Shown here: piece after piece, positions 23,658 through 35,949 of the stretch
Layout of the letters: each line of letters opens with the position of its first letter
How positions within the stretch are numbered: position 1 is the stretch's first letter
Origin: Rhabditoides inermis
Lineage: Eukaryota; Nematoda; Chromadorea; Rhabditida; Rhabditidae
Direction: 5' to 3'
Length of the DNA: 64,000 bases
NCBI GenBank assembly: GCA_963966185.1
Contig: CAWZYM010000266.1
Location: 310,001-374,000, forward strand
Position numbers and translations under genes: made by a program
The notes under the pieces: generated by a model
The model's database searches: none
Told to the model about the DNA's origin: nothing
Seen by the model: only the letters and a program-made list of their open reading frames with translations

Positions 23658-23710
23658 GAGAGAGAGAGAGCGTGCAAAAGAAGGGATCAATCGAGATCTA
23701 CAACTCCGTT

Positions 23711-23760
<50 letters not shown>
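23566..23760. repeat. (AC)n then (TC)n microsatellites
   Basis: About 86 bp of uninterrupted AC repeats (23566-23651), a 65-bp spacer and about 45 bp of TC repeats. The HTHTHT and LSLSLS frames here are artefacts. Confidence 0.97.
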
Positions 23761-23764
<4 letters not shown>

Positions 23765-23844
23765 ATCAGTCAATCAATAATACTATTTTTTTCATTATTG
23801 CTCTACGATTTATCCATCTTTCTGATCTTTCACTCTTTCTCATG

Positions 23845-24230
23845 CGCATAGAAGGAGCTCCGGCACGCTCCGCGCGCCTCCGCTGTCAAATCCTATCAGT
23901 AGCAGGTTGACAATTATTAGTTATCACTGATCTAATATCATAAAATATCCACTCTCGCCTATGATCATAGATAGCCGCTCCGGCACGCTCCGCGCGCCTC
24001 CGCGGTCAAATCCCATCAGTAGCTGGTTGACATTTATTAGTTATCACTGATCTAGTCATCTAATATCATAAAATGTTTACTCTCGCATATCTTTCACTTT
24101 CTCTCTCTCTCTTATGCGCATAGAAGGCGCTCCGGCACGCTGCCGCGCGCCTCCGCTGTCAAAGCCTACCAGTAGATCAGTAATAATAAGTATTTCCTAC
24201 TGATCTACGATTTATCCATCTTTCTGATCT

Positions 24231-24301
<71 letters not shown>

Positions 24302-26880
24302 GCGCATAGAAGGCGCTCCGGCACGCTGCCGCGCGCCTCCGCTGTCAAAGCCTACCAGTAGATCAGTAATAATAAGTATTTCCTACTGATCTACGATTTA
24401 TCCATCTTTCTGATCTTTCACTCTCTCTCTCTTATGCGCATAGAAGGCGCTCCGGCACGCTTCGCGCGCCTCCGCGTTCAAACCCGATCTGTATATCAGT
24501 AATAATAATAATATTTTGATCACTGAAAATGATATGCATTTTCTTCGACTCTCTGATATTTCACTCTCTCGTATGCTTAAAGAAGGCGCTCCGGCACGCT
24601 ACCGCGCGCCTCCGCTGTCAAAGCCTACCAGTAGAACAGTAATAATAAGTATTTCATACTGATTTACGATTTATCCATCTTTCTGATCTTTCACTCTCTC
24701 TCTCTCTCTCTTATGCGCATAGAAGGCGCTCCGGCACGCTGCCGCGCGCCTCCGCTGTCAAAGCCTACCAGTAGATCAGTAATAATAAGTATTTCCTACT
24801 GATCTACGATTTATCCATCTTTCTGATCTTTCACTCTCTCTCTCTCTCTCTCTCTCTCTTATGCGCATAGAAGGCGCTCCGGCACGCTGCCGCGCGCCTC
24901 CGCGTAAAAGTCTATCAGTAGATCAATAATAATATTTTTTATCAGTAATAATAAGTATTTCCTACTGATCTACGATTTATCCATCTTTCTGATCTTTCAC
25001 TCTCTCTCTCTCTTATGCGCATAGAAGGCGCTCCGGCACGCTTCGCGCGCCTCCGCGTTCAAACCCGATCTGTATATCAGTAATAATAATAATATTTTGA
25101 TCACTGATAATGATATACATTCTCTCCTACTCTCTGTTCTTTCACTCTCTCGTATGCACATAGAAGGAGCTCCGGCACGCTTCGCGCGCCTCCGCGGTCA
25201 AAGCCGATCAGTATATCAGTAATTATAATAAAACATTGATCACTGATACTGATATGCATTTTCTCCGACTCTCTGATTTTTACTCTTTTGTATGCACATA
25301 GAAGGCGCTCCGGCACGCTTCGCGCGCCTCCGCGGTCAAAGCCGATCAGTATATCAGTAATTATAATAAAACATTGATCACTGATACTGATATACATTTT
25401 CTCCGACTCTCTGATTTCTTACTCTTTCGTATGCACATAGAAGGCGCTCCGGCACGCTTCGCGCGCCTCCGCGGTCAAAGCCGATCAGTATATCAGTAAT
25501 AAAAATAATATATTGATCACTGATACTGATACGCATTTTCTCCGACTCTCTGGTTTTTTTTACTTATTCGTATGCACATAGAAGGCGCTCCGGCACGCTT
25601 CGCGCGCCTCCGCGGTCAAAGCCGATCAGTAGATCAGTAATTATAATAATACATTGATCACTGATACTGATATGCATTTTCTCCGACTCTCTGATCTTTT
25701 ACTCTTTCGTTTGCACAATGAGGGCGCTCCGGCACGCTTCGCGCGCCTCCGCGGTCAAAGTCGATCAGTAGATCAGTAATTATAATAATACATTGATCAC
25801 TGATACTGATATGCATTTTCTCCGACTCTCTGATCTTTTACTCTTTCGTTTGCACATTTAGGGCGCTCCGGCACGCTTCGCGCGCCTCCGCGGTCAAAGT
25901 CGATCAGTAGATCAGTAATTATAATAATACATTGATCACTGATACTGATATGCATTCTCTCCTACTCTCTGATCTTTCACTCTCTCGTATGTACATAGAA
26001 AGCGCTCCGGCACGCTTCGCGCGCCTCCGTGGTCAAAGTCGATCAGTATATCAGTAATTATAATAATACATTGATCACGGATACTGATATGCATTTTCTC
26101 CGACTCTGTGATTTTTTACTCACTTGTATGCACATAGAAGGCGCTCCGGCACGCTTCGCGCGCCTCCGCGGTCAAAGCCGATCAGTAGATCAGTAATTAT
26201 AATAATACATTGATCACTGATACTGATATGCATTTTCTCCGACTCTCTGATTTTTTACTCTTTCGTATGCACATAGAAGGCGCTCCGGCACGCTTCGCGC
26301 GCCTCCGCGGTCAAAGCCGATCAGTAGATCAGTAATTATAAAAATACATTGATCACTGATACTGATATGCATTTTCTCCGACTCTCTGATTTTTTACTCT
26401 TTCGTATGCACATAGAAGGCGCTCCGGCACGCTTCGCGCGCCTCCGCGGTCAAAGCCGATCAGTAGATCAGTAATTATAAAAATACATTGATCACTGATA
26501 CTGATATGCATTTTCTCCGACTCTCTGATTTTTTACTCTTTCGTATGCACATAGAAGGCGCTCCGGCACGCTTCGCGCGCCTCCGCGGTCAAAGTCGATC
26601 AGTAGATCAGTAATATATAATAAAACATTGATCACTGCTACTGATATGCGTTTTCTCCATTTCTCTTATCTTTTACTTTCTCGTATGCACATAGAAAGCG
26701 CTCCGGCACGCTTCGCGCGCCTCCGCCGTCAAAACCGATCAGTATATCAGTAATTATAATAATATACTGATCACTGATACTGATATGCCTTCTCTCCTAC
26801 TCTCTGATCTTTTACTCTCTCGTATGCACTCAGAATGCGTTCCGGCACACTCCGCTCCGCGGTAAAAGCCTATCAGTAGC
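23845..26880 (+). repeat. 140-bp satellite, array 1 (about 22 units)
   Basis: Unit: GCGCTCCGGCACGCTTCGCG, CGCCTCCGCGGTCAAAG, CGATCAGTAGATCAGTAATT, a TTGATCACTGATACTGATATG block, then TTTTCTCCGACTCTCTGATT and a CTCTTTCGTATGCACATAG tail. A GC-rich self-complementary core alternates with AT-rich sequence. Left units are more divergent and carry TATGCGCATAG with (TC)n expansions; right units are near-identical. Confidence 0.95.
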
Positions 26881-26951
26881 TGGTTGACAATTTTTATTTA
26901 TTAGAGATACAAATATAATTTATAGTTATCACTGGTCTCATATTATAAAAT

Positions 26952-27014
<63 letters not shown>

Positions 27015-28060
27015 GAGAGAGACGAAAGAAATAGCGAGAGAGAGAGAGAGAGAGAGAGAAAGACGAGAGAGAGATATATAAGAAAGAGAGAGAGAGAGAA
27101 AGAGAGAGAGACGAAAAAAGAGGGATGAGAAAAAGAGAGGGATGAGAAAAGAAGGTTACATAGTATTTCGCCTCGCCTCACTTCCTGATTGAATATAGAA
27201 TGTCGTTAGTGCATACAGTTATATTTGTATTGTATTTGCTCAGAATATAGACTTTGCACAGTTTGTGGAGTGTGGTGAGCTGTTTCGTAGTGCATGGTGC
27301 TGTTCTCGCTCATTTGCACAATTTACTGTTTCTTTCTCTAACAGCAGACAGACTGGCAGCTGGCGCACTCTCACCTCGCCATACTCTCTCGTCGCGGGGC
27401 AATAAAACGACGTCGATTAGAGGAATTTAATTGATAGCGAGCGTCAGAGGTCACAAAAAGATGCAAATTTTGGTAGAAGTGTAGTGGCCACCTATTTGCA
27501 TGTTGTAGTAAAGGGAGACCTTACACGGTTGCCTAGTTTTCTTGAACAGCCCGCGACAACTGTTTGGTGTCGCCTCGCCTCGACTAAATCACTTCGTGAA
27601 AGGAAACCAGGAGGATTTATAAAAAGATTACGGGCAGATTTGTAGGTGAGGAAGTGTAGAGGAGTGACGTCGAAACCGTTTTTCGATAGCTGAAGTCTGC
27701 GATTCGCAGTACTCGTTCTTGTAAGGTCTACTCGCCGCACCCGATTCGTCAGTGACCCGTCTCTTCATCTGACACACTATCTCGCTGCTTTTCTGTCTGA
27801 CTCTCTCGGATTACGCGCTATTTCGTCGGACCTTCTTGAGCTTATAGCTCCGCGGATATGAGAGATAAAGATCTGAAAATTGGAATCCTGCATCTCGGGA
27901 CCGAGACCATCGGATCGATGTCACGTTTGGCTAGATAGGAGTAGTGGCTGGCGCGGTAGAGCGATGGACGTACGGAAACCATAGGGCATTTTGCACATAC
28001 ACCCGACTAGCGCGCTTCGCGCGCTAGAGATATAGGTAGAAAATAGAGGAGAAAATTATC
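26880..28060 (+). repeat. Duplicated 1.1-kb segment, copy 1
   Basis: Follows array 1 and matches 30130-31150 almost throughout (for example GTCGTTAGTGCATACAGTTA, GGAGACCTTACACG, TCGGGACCGAGACCATCGGA, TGGCGCGGTAGAGCGATGGA). Copy 1 has a longer (GA)n tract at 26952-27110. Open frames in it are shared by both copies but show no splice support. Confidence 0.92.
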
Positions 28061-28369
28061 TATCGATTGATTTATAGATTGACTTGATATGTGCTCTGGA
28101 AGTGCTATTAGGAGCTGTGCTAGAAGTGCTGTTGTCAGAGCCTTCTAAAGAGTGATCTTTATTGTATTTCCTTAATTTTGAATTACAGTAATATAAAATG
28201 TTTGAACACTGTCAATCTAACAGTAGATAGTTGATAATTTCGATTCTTGACTGATATTATCTTACCTATGCTCAGAGAAGGCGCTCCGAGATGCAGCCGA
28301 AGACTATCGGTATATGAGTGTTAAATATGTTATAACTAAACTACACTTTCCGTTTCTCCGCTTCTCTCT
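28061..28369. other. Spacer between duplicated blocks
   Basis: Begins right after the second GCGCGCTTCGCGCGC palindrome (28010-28030); AT-rich, no gene. Confidence 0.4.
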
Positions 28370-30130
28370 CTCTCTCTCTCCTTTGTTCTAGAAAGCGCTC
28401 CGGCACACTTCGCGCTCCTCCGCGGTCAAAGTCTATCAGTATATCAGTAATTATAATAAGATATTTATCACTAATACTAATATGCATTTTCTCCTACTCT
28501 CTGATATTTTTTCTCTCGTATGCACATAGAGGGCGCTCCGGCACGCTTCGCGCGCCTTCGCGGTCAAAGCCGATCAGTAGATCAGTAATTATAATAATAT
28601 ATTCATCACTGTTACTGATATGAATTTTCTCCGACTCTTTATTCTTTCACTCTCTCGTATGCACATAGAGGGCGCTCCGGCACGCTTCGCGCGCCTTCGC
28701 GGTCAAAGCCGATCAGTAGATCAGTAATTATAATAATATATTGATATTGATCACTGATACTGATATGAATTTTCTCCGACTCTTTGATCTTTCACTCTCT
28801 CGTATGCACATAGAAGGCGCTCCGGCACGCTTCGCGCGCCTCCGCGGTCAAAGCCGATCAGTAGATCAGTAATTATAATAATACATTGATCACTGATACT
28901 GATATGCATTTTCTCCGACTCTCTGATCTTTCACTCTCTAGTATGCACATAGAAAGCGCTTCGGCACGCTTCGCGCGCCTCCGCGGTCAAAGCCGATCAG
29001 TATATCAGTAATTATAATAATACATTGATCACTGATACTGAAATGCATTTTCTCCTATTCTCTGATCGTTCACTTTCTCGTATGCACATAAAAAGCGCTC
29101 CGGCACGCTTCGCGCGCCTCCGCGGTCAAAGCCGATCAGTACATCAGTAATAATAAGACTATATTGATCACTGCTACTGATATGCATTTTCTCCGACTCT
29201 CTGATCTTTCACTTTCTCGTATGCACATAGAAAGCGCTCCGGCACGCTCCGCGCGCCTCCGCGGTCAAAGTCGATCAGTACATCAGTAATAATAAGAATA
29301 TATTGATCGTTGCTACTGATTTGCATTTTCTCCGACTCTCTGATCTTTCACTTTCTCGTATGCACATAGAAAGCGCTCCGGCACGCTTCGCGCGCTTCCG
29401 CGGTCAAAGTATATCAGTAGATCAGTAAAAATAAGAATATATTGATCACTGCTACTGATATGCATTTTCTCCTACTCTCTGATATTTTACTCTCTCGTAT
29501 GCACATGGAGGGCGCTCCGGCACGTTCCGCGCGCCTCCGCGGTTAAAGCCGATCAGTAGATCAGTAAATATAATAATATATTGATCACTGATACTGATAT
29601 GCATTTTTCCGACTCTCTGATTTTTTACTCTTTCGTAACTCTCTGATTTTTTACTCTTACTCTCTGATTTTTTACTCTTTCGTGAGCACATAGAAGGCGC
29701 TCCGGCACGCTTCGCGCGCCTCCGCGGTCAAATCCGATCAGTAGATCAGTAATTATAATAATATACTGATCACTGATAATGATATGCATTCTCTTCTACT
29801 CTCTGATTTTTTACTCTCGTATGCACTCAGAGTGCGCTCCGGCACACTCCGGACTCCGCGGTCAAAGCCGATCAGTATATCAGTAATAATAAAAATATAT
29901 TGATCACTGCTACTGATATGCATTCTCTCCTACTCTCTGATCTTTTACTCTCTCCTATGCACATATATGGCGCTCCGGCACGCTCCGCGCGCCTCCGCGG
30001 TCAAAGCCGATCAGTAGATCAGTAATTATAATAATATATTGATCACTGATACTGATATGTATTATCTCCTATTCTCTGATCTTTCAATCTCTCGTGTGCA
30101 CATAGAGGGCGCTCCGGCGCACTTCACGGT
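28370..30130 (+). repeat. 140-bp satellite, array 2 (about 13 units)
   Basis: Same unit as array 1. Array plus following 1.1-kb segment repeat the order of 23845-28060, showing a higher-order duplication. Confidence 0.95.
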
Positions 30131-31190
30131 AAAATCCTATCAGTAGCTGGTTGACAATTATTATTTATTATAGATCCAAGTATAGTTTATAGTTATCACT
30201 GGTCTAATATTATAAAATATAAGAGAGAGAGAGATAGAGAGAGGAAGAGAGGAGAGAGAGAGAGACGAAAAAAGAGGGATGAAAAAAGAAAGTTTAAAAA
30301 GTATTTCGCCTCGCCTCACTTCTATGATTGAGTATAGAATGTCGTTAGTGCATACAGTTATATTTGTATTGTATTTGCTGAGAATATATAATTTGCACAG
30401 TTTGTGGAGTGTGGTGAGCTGTTTCGTAGTGCGTGGTGATGTTCTCGCTCATTTGCACAATTGACTGTCTTTTTCTCTGACATCAGACAGACTGGCAGCT
30501 GGCGCACTCTCACCTCGCCACACTCTCTCGTCGCGGGGCAATAAAGTGGCGTCGATTAGAGGAATTTAATTGATAGCGAGCGTCAGAGGTCATAAAAAGA
30601 TGCGAATTTTGGTAGAAGTGTAGTGGCCACCTATATACATGTTGTAGTAAAGGGAGACCTTACACGATTGCCTAGTTTTCTTGAACAGCCCGCGACAACT
30701 GTTTGGTGTCGCCTCGCCTCGACTAAATCACTTCGTGAAATGAAACCAGGAGGAGTTATAAAAAGATTACGGGCAGATTTGTAGGTGAGGGAGTGTAGAG
30801 GAGTGACGTCGAAACCGTTTCTCGAAAGCTGGAGTCTGCGATTCGCAGTACTCGTTCTTGTAAGGCCTACTCGATGCAACCGTTCAACCACCTACCCGTC
30901 TCCTCGCCTCACACACTATTTCGCCGCTTTTGTGTCTGACTCTCTCGGATTACGCGCTATTTCGTCGGACTTTCTTTAGCTTATAGCTCCGCGGATAAGA
31001 GAGATAAAGATCTGAAAATTGGAATCCTGCATCTCGGGACCGAGACCATCGGATCGATGTCACGTTTGGCTAGATAGGAGTAGTGGCTGGCGCGGTAGAG
31101 CGATGGACGGACGGAAACCATAGGGCATTTAGCCAGACCGGCGCAGCGGGCGCTGCGACTAGCGGCCTGCGGCCGCTAGGTGAGCTTCAG
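30130..31190 (+). repeat. Duplicated 1.1-kb segment, copy 2
   Basis: Counterpart of 26880-28060. It ends with CTAGCGGCCTGCGGCCGCTAG-type palindrome (about 31158-31179), a different stem from copy 1 at the equivalent place. Confidence 0.92.
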
Positions 31191-31684
31191 AACAAGTCAA
31201 ACATACGAGTAGAGATTATGGACGATGGCCAATTTCTTTACAAAAACTCTTTGCCATAATTCATCTTTTAAAACGGCTACAATATTATCTCAAACATACG
31301 TAGACAAAACAGTCAATCAATTCAGGTGCATATATTGTTTACAAACTTGTTAACTTCAAACAACAAACATGGACTCACTACTCGGTTTAGTAGACATTAG
31401 ATACCTTTAGAATGAAATTTGGAGTTGTTTACTTAATTGTTTACTCGACTTGTTTACCAAAAATTTTGTAGTTGTTTACTTGTTACCTGTACCGAGTTTC
31501 AAGTTTGTATCTACAATAGGAGCTGAGCTATGCACATGACCTATTTTGGAATATGCAAATGATGTATAATTAGATAAATTGTATACTATACAATAAGTAT
31601 TCCAGCACTTCGTACCTATACGAAGTATCAAAGTCGTAGCTGTAATAGGAGCTGAGATATGACCTAATTTAAATATGCAAAAGA
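31191..31684. other. AT-rich spacer with two diverged 120-bp repeat units
   Basis: Units of the family seen at 33115-34770 occur near 31490-31560 and 31620-31690 (GTATCAAAGTCGTAGCTGTA, ATAGGAGCTGAG). No gene. Confidence 0.5.
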
Positions 31685-31796
31685 GGTATAATACTATGGC
31701 AACCGTCGTAGTAGTGGTTACTGGTGTAGTTGAGACACAGACTCCCTCCCTCTCTCTCCCTCCTTCCCTCTCTCTCTCTCTCTCTCTCTCGCTCTT

Positions 31797-31882
<86 letters not shown>

Positions 31883-32024
31883 GTGTCGTCTTTGTCTTGT
31901 GCGATGAGAAGAGACCGCGTGTGAAGAGAAGGAGGAGGGAGAAATAGCAACCGTCGTGGTAGTGGTTACTGGTGTAGTTGAGACACAGACTCCCTCCCTC
32001 TCTCTCCCTCCTTCCCTCTCTCTT

Positions 32025-32072
<48 letters not shown>

Positions 32073-32225
32073 TTCTCTGACTTGTGTCGTCTTTGTCTTG
32101 TGCGATGAGAAGAGACCGCGTGTGAAGAGAAGGAGGAGGGAGAAATGGCAACCGTCGTGGTAGTGGTTACTGGTGTAGTTGAGACACAGACTCCCTTCCT
32201 CTCTCTCCCTTCTTCCCTCTCTCCT

Positions 32226-32273
<48 letters not shown>

Positions 32274-32555
32274 GACTTGTGTCGTCTTTGTCTTGTGCGA
32301 TGAGAAGAGACCGCGTGTGAAGAGAAGGAGGAGGGAGAAATTGCAACCGTCGTGGTAGTGGGTACTGGTGTAGTTGAGACACAGACTCCCTCTCTCTCTC
32401 TCTCTCTTCCTCCTTCCCTCTCTCCCCCCCTTTCTCTCACTCTGACTTGTGTCGTCTTTGTCTTGTGCGATGAGAAGAGACCGCGTGTGAGGAGAAGGAG
32501 GAGGGAGAAATGGCAACCGTCGTGGTAGTGGGTACTGGTGTAGTTGAGACACAGA

Positions 32556-32596
<41 letters not shown>

Positions 32597-32743
32597 TCCT
32601 TCCCTCTCTCCCTCCCCCTTTCTCTCACTCTGACTTGTGTCGTCTTTGTCTTGTGCGATGAGAAGAGACCGCGTGTGAGGAGAAGGAGGAGGGAGAAATG
32701 GCAACCGTCGTGGTAGTGGGTACTGGTGTAGTTGAGACACAGA

Positions 32744-32786
<43 letters not shown>

Positions 32787-33110
32787 TCCTTCCCTCTCCC
32801 CCCCCCCTTTCTCTCACTCTGACTTGTGTCGTCTTTGTCTTGTGCGATGAGAAGAGACCGCGTGTGAGGAGAAGGAGGAGGGAGAATTGGCAACCGTCGT
32901 AGTAGTGGGTACTGGTGTAGTTGAGACACAGACTTCCTCTCTCTCTCCCTCCTTCCCTCTCTCCTCCCCCCTCTCTCTCTGACTTGTGTCGTCTTTGTGA
33001 TGAGAGAATAGGAAACAGCTGCACTCTCTCCCCCTCTTTCTCTTCCTCTCCCTCCCCCCCCCTCTCTCTTTCTCTTTCATTAACTCTTCTTCCCTCTCTT
33101 CTCCTGTAGG
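31685..33110 (+). repeat. Tandem array, unit about 180-200 bp, seven units
   Basis: Unit: GGCAACCGTCGTGGTAGTGG, ACTGGTGTAGTTGAGACACA, a (TC)n tract, GACTTGTGTCGTCTTTGTCT, GCGATGAGAAGAGACCGCGT and AGAAGGAGGAGGGAGAAAT. Starts near 31690, 31947, 32143, 32342, 32512, 32697 and 32888. The long Arg/Glu-rich minus frames (up to 403 aa) are translations of this array. Confidence 0.93.
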
Positions 33111-33114
33111 TAAC

Positions 33115-34770
33115 AATCTGCAGATAAGAGGAGCTGAGATATGAACATGACCTTTTTAGGGATATTCAAATGAGGTCTAATTAGATATATACGAAACATT
33201 TTGTACTCGAGTACCTTGTACTTTTATCAAGTATCAAGATAGTAGCTATAATAGGAGCTGAGATTTAAACAGGACCTTATTTGGGATATGCGAATGAGGT
33301 TTAATTAAATAAGTTTTATACGAAACAGTTTGTACTCAAGTACTTTGTACTTATTCCAAGTATCAAGATTGTAGCTATAAAATGAGCTGAGCTATAAACA
33401 TGACCTTGTTTAGAATATGCAAATGAGGTATAATTAGATAAGTTGTATACCAAACAGTTTGTACTCAAGTACTTTGTACTTATTCCAACTATCAATACTG
33501 TAGCTATAATAGGAGCTGAGATATAAACAGGACCATATTTGGGATATGCAAATGAAGTTTAATTAAATAAGTTTCATACCAAACAGTTTGTATTCAAGTA
33601 CTTTGTACTTACACCAAGTATAGAGATTGGCGCTATAATAGGAACTGAGATATAAACATGACCTTATTTGGGACATGCAAATGAGGTTTAATTAAATAAG
33701 TTATATACGAAACAGTTTGTACTCGAGTACCTCGTACTTTTATCAAGTATCAAGATTGTAGCTATAATAGAAGCCGAGATATGAACATGACCTTATTTGG
33801 GATATTCAAATAAGGTTATTTAGAACGATAAATTTATCTAAAAAATGTCACTTGTTTACCTGTTACCTGTACGAAGAATGAACCTTCTACCTTGAAAAAC
33901 AACCGAGTTATGAATTTGTAAATGTTTCTGAGTATTTGAAATGTGAAATTTTGGAAATTGATTAAATTTCAAAAATTAGTTAAAAATCTGAGTTAATTCA
34001 TGAACGAAGGTATTACGGTAGTGATAATTAAATGACAAAATGCAGGTGTTAACTCTCACTGAGACGAAAGTTACAGACCAGTCGCCGAGAGGGTATTTTG
34101 CAAACTTAATTTGCATGTATGCAAATGAGTTGAGAAAAATCGGTAACCGACTGGGGGCCTATGCTAGTCTACCCCTAAGAGATGAACTGTCAGGACCTAA
34201 AGAATAAAGAGTTATGTGTACTGCATGTTAGAGACTTATGAAATTCATTTCAGAGTTGTTTACATAATTGTTTACTTGTTTACGTCACTTGTAAACAACA
34301 AATATGAACTCAGTACTTGGTCTAGTACACTTTAGATACTTTTTAAATGAATATTTAAGTTGTTTACTTATTTGTTTACTTGTTTACTTGACTTGTTTAC
34401 CTAATGTTCTAAACTTGTTTACTTGTTACCTGTACCAAGTATCGAGATTGGCGCTATAATAGAAACTGAGATATAAACATGACCTTATTTGGGACATGCA
34501 AATGAGGATTAATTAAACAAGTTATATACGAAACAGTTTGTACTCAAGTACTTTGTACTCGTACCAACTATCAAGATTGTAGCTATAATAGGAGCTGAGA
34601 TATAAACTATAAACATGCCCTTATTTGGAATATGCAAATGAGGTTTAATCAAATAAGTTGTATACCAAACAGTTTGTACTGAAGCACTTTGTACTTGTAC
34701 CAAGTGCGAAGATTGTAGCTATATTAGGAACGGAGAAATGAATGTGACCTTATTTGGAGTATGCAAATGA
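33115..34770 (+). repeat. 120-bp AT-rich repeat family in two clusters
   Basis: Unit: AGTATCAAGATTGTAGCTAT, AATAGGAGCTGAGATATAAA, ATGACCTTATTTGGGATATG, CAAATGAGGTTTAATTAAAT, then CGAAACAGTTTGTACTCAAG. About six units at 33115-33830 and three at 34430-34770. The spacer 33831-34430 holds related fragments and TTGTTTACTTGTTTAC repeats. Confidence 0.88.
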
Positions 34771-35159
34771 GGTGAGAACAAGCGGTGACCATTCTCGGGC
34801 CTGGGCTAGTCTATGCCTAAGAGATGAACGCCCAGGACCTAAGGAGTAAAGAGTTATGCGTCCGGACAAACACTGACCTAAGCAAATTTATATGTCCAAC
34901 CCAGGCGATTTCATCCCGTTCACACCGCAAACCGGTCAAGAAAGGGAAAAATGAACTAGCGAAATGCGTCTGGTATCTCAATTTATCAGTCGGGACTGTC
35001 ACATCTCGTATTCCATTTTTCGTTTTTGCGGACCGCGAAAACGGGGGACCCACTATACGTGTCAGATTATCGTGTATTCTTCCTACCTCAACGGATTTCC
35101 ATTATGTTTTTTTTAGAAACGGTGATCTACGCTCACAAACACCTTCATCTCTCTCCCTC

Positions 35160-35221
<62 letters not shown>

Positions 35222-35246
35222 ATCCTCCCCCCTCTCTCTCTCTCAC

Positions 35247-35348
35247 CGCAAGATGTCTGTCTTCGGTGACACCTGGCTCGGCGGGGTGTCGACTCATCGC
35301 CGTCAGGATGGGCATGGAGACAGACAGCACTACAAGGCACAGCAGCAT
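35247..35348 (-). CDS. First coding exon of a small secreted peptide
   Basis: Minus-strand ATG at 35348 follows directly on an acceptor (GGATTGCAG), as in trans-spliced or 5'UTR-spliced nematode genes. The exon encodes a clear signal peptide, MLLCLVVLSVSMPILTAM, then a polar stretch (SRHPAEPGVTEDRHLA) to a GTGAGA donor at 35246. A 5'UTR exon may end at about 35535 (donor GTAAGT). The next exon would lie beyond a (TC)n intron; a candidate six-codon end (EEYTII, stop) follows GTAG at about 35090. No family recognised. Confidence 0.5.
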
Positions 35349-35352
35349 CTGC

Positions 35353-35949
35353 AATCCGCCAGCTATCGACAGCTCCACGATTTTTCGTTGGCATTACTGC
35401 GGAATCAGCTTTTGAGAAACACTAGTTTCCGTGTAGCGAAGGTTCATTTCGGGGTAACAATAACCCTTCTGTGGAAGTTCACCCAAGCTAATCAGAAATT
35501 AGGCCAGCAAACATATAGACATACCACTTACCTGCATGCGCCCCGGATCCAGTGAGACGCCTTTCCTCTCGCCCTCCCCTTTTTAGCCCCGAGCACGCCT
35601 TTTCGCTCCGCCCATAGCCCCGCCCCCGAACTGTCATCAAAGACCGGCTAATATTGTGATTTATAGTACCCAAAACAAAAAAGCAATGATACAAAATCAA
35701 CGAACAAGAAAGATCCTCGGAAATGATGAAAAGAGAAATGGAGATTAGAGAAACTCGTATTACGGGGCAGTGTTGTGGAAAAGGTGAACGAGAGCCACGG
35801 GGATAAAAAAGTCAAGAATAGCCAACAGCTTATCAATAAAGTACATGTGCGGATATTACACAAACATATTGCATGCATATCATACATAAATATCGACAAC
35901 AGTCGGACGAGAGACCGTGACAGCCAGGGGTACTGTAATCCAGGTACGA
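35353..35949. other. Intergenic between secreted peptide and LARP7-like gene
   Basis: Upstream region of the minus-strand peptide and 3' flank of the minus-strand LARP7-like gene. No further coding exon supported. Confidence 0.35.

Larger units (their letters stand above)
18833..35057. mobile_element. 16.2-kb satellite block bracketed by a perfect 33-bp terminal inverted repeat
   Basis: 18833-18865 begins TATAGTGGGTCCCCCGTTTT and is the exact reverse complement of 35025-35057 over 33 of 33 bases. Both outer ends are TATA, so a TA target duplication as in Tc1/mariner-type elements is possible. I see no other copy of this repeat in the window, and everything between is repeats without a transposase-like frame. 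Either one giant non-autonomous element or two separate insertions that flank the block by chance. Confidence 0.5.

Noticed and set aside
23450..23851. 133-aa frame with a His-Thr run
   Set aside because: (AC)n microsatellite read in frame.
27492..30891. 82-86 aa minus-strand frame shared by both 1.1-kb segments
   Set aside because: Conserved only because the segment is duplicated; no known domain, splice signals or start context.
20216..33110. Regularly spaced repeats resembling a CRISPR array
   Set aside because: Units are 120-205 bp with conserved rather than variable spacers, no cas genes, and the host is a nematode.
31476..33116. Long minus-strand frames (up to 403 aa) rich in RERERE and repeated SLHTRSLLIAQDKDDT blocks
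   Set aside because: They are translations of the 180-bp tandem array with (TC)n tracts, in several overlapping frames; no start context, splicing or domain supports a protein.
34824..35555. 243-aa plus-strand frame
   Set aside because: Crosses a dispersed repeat, the 33-bp end repeat and a (TC)n tract; the opposite strand has a signal-peptide exon with a proper acceptor in the same place.
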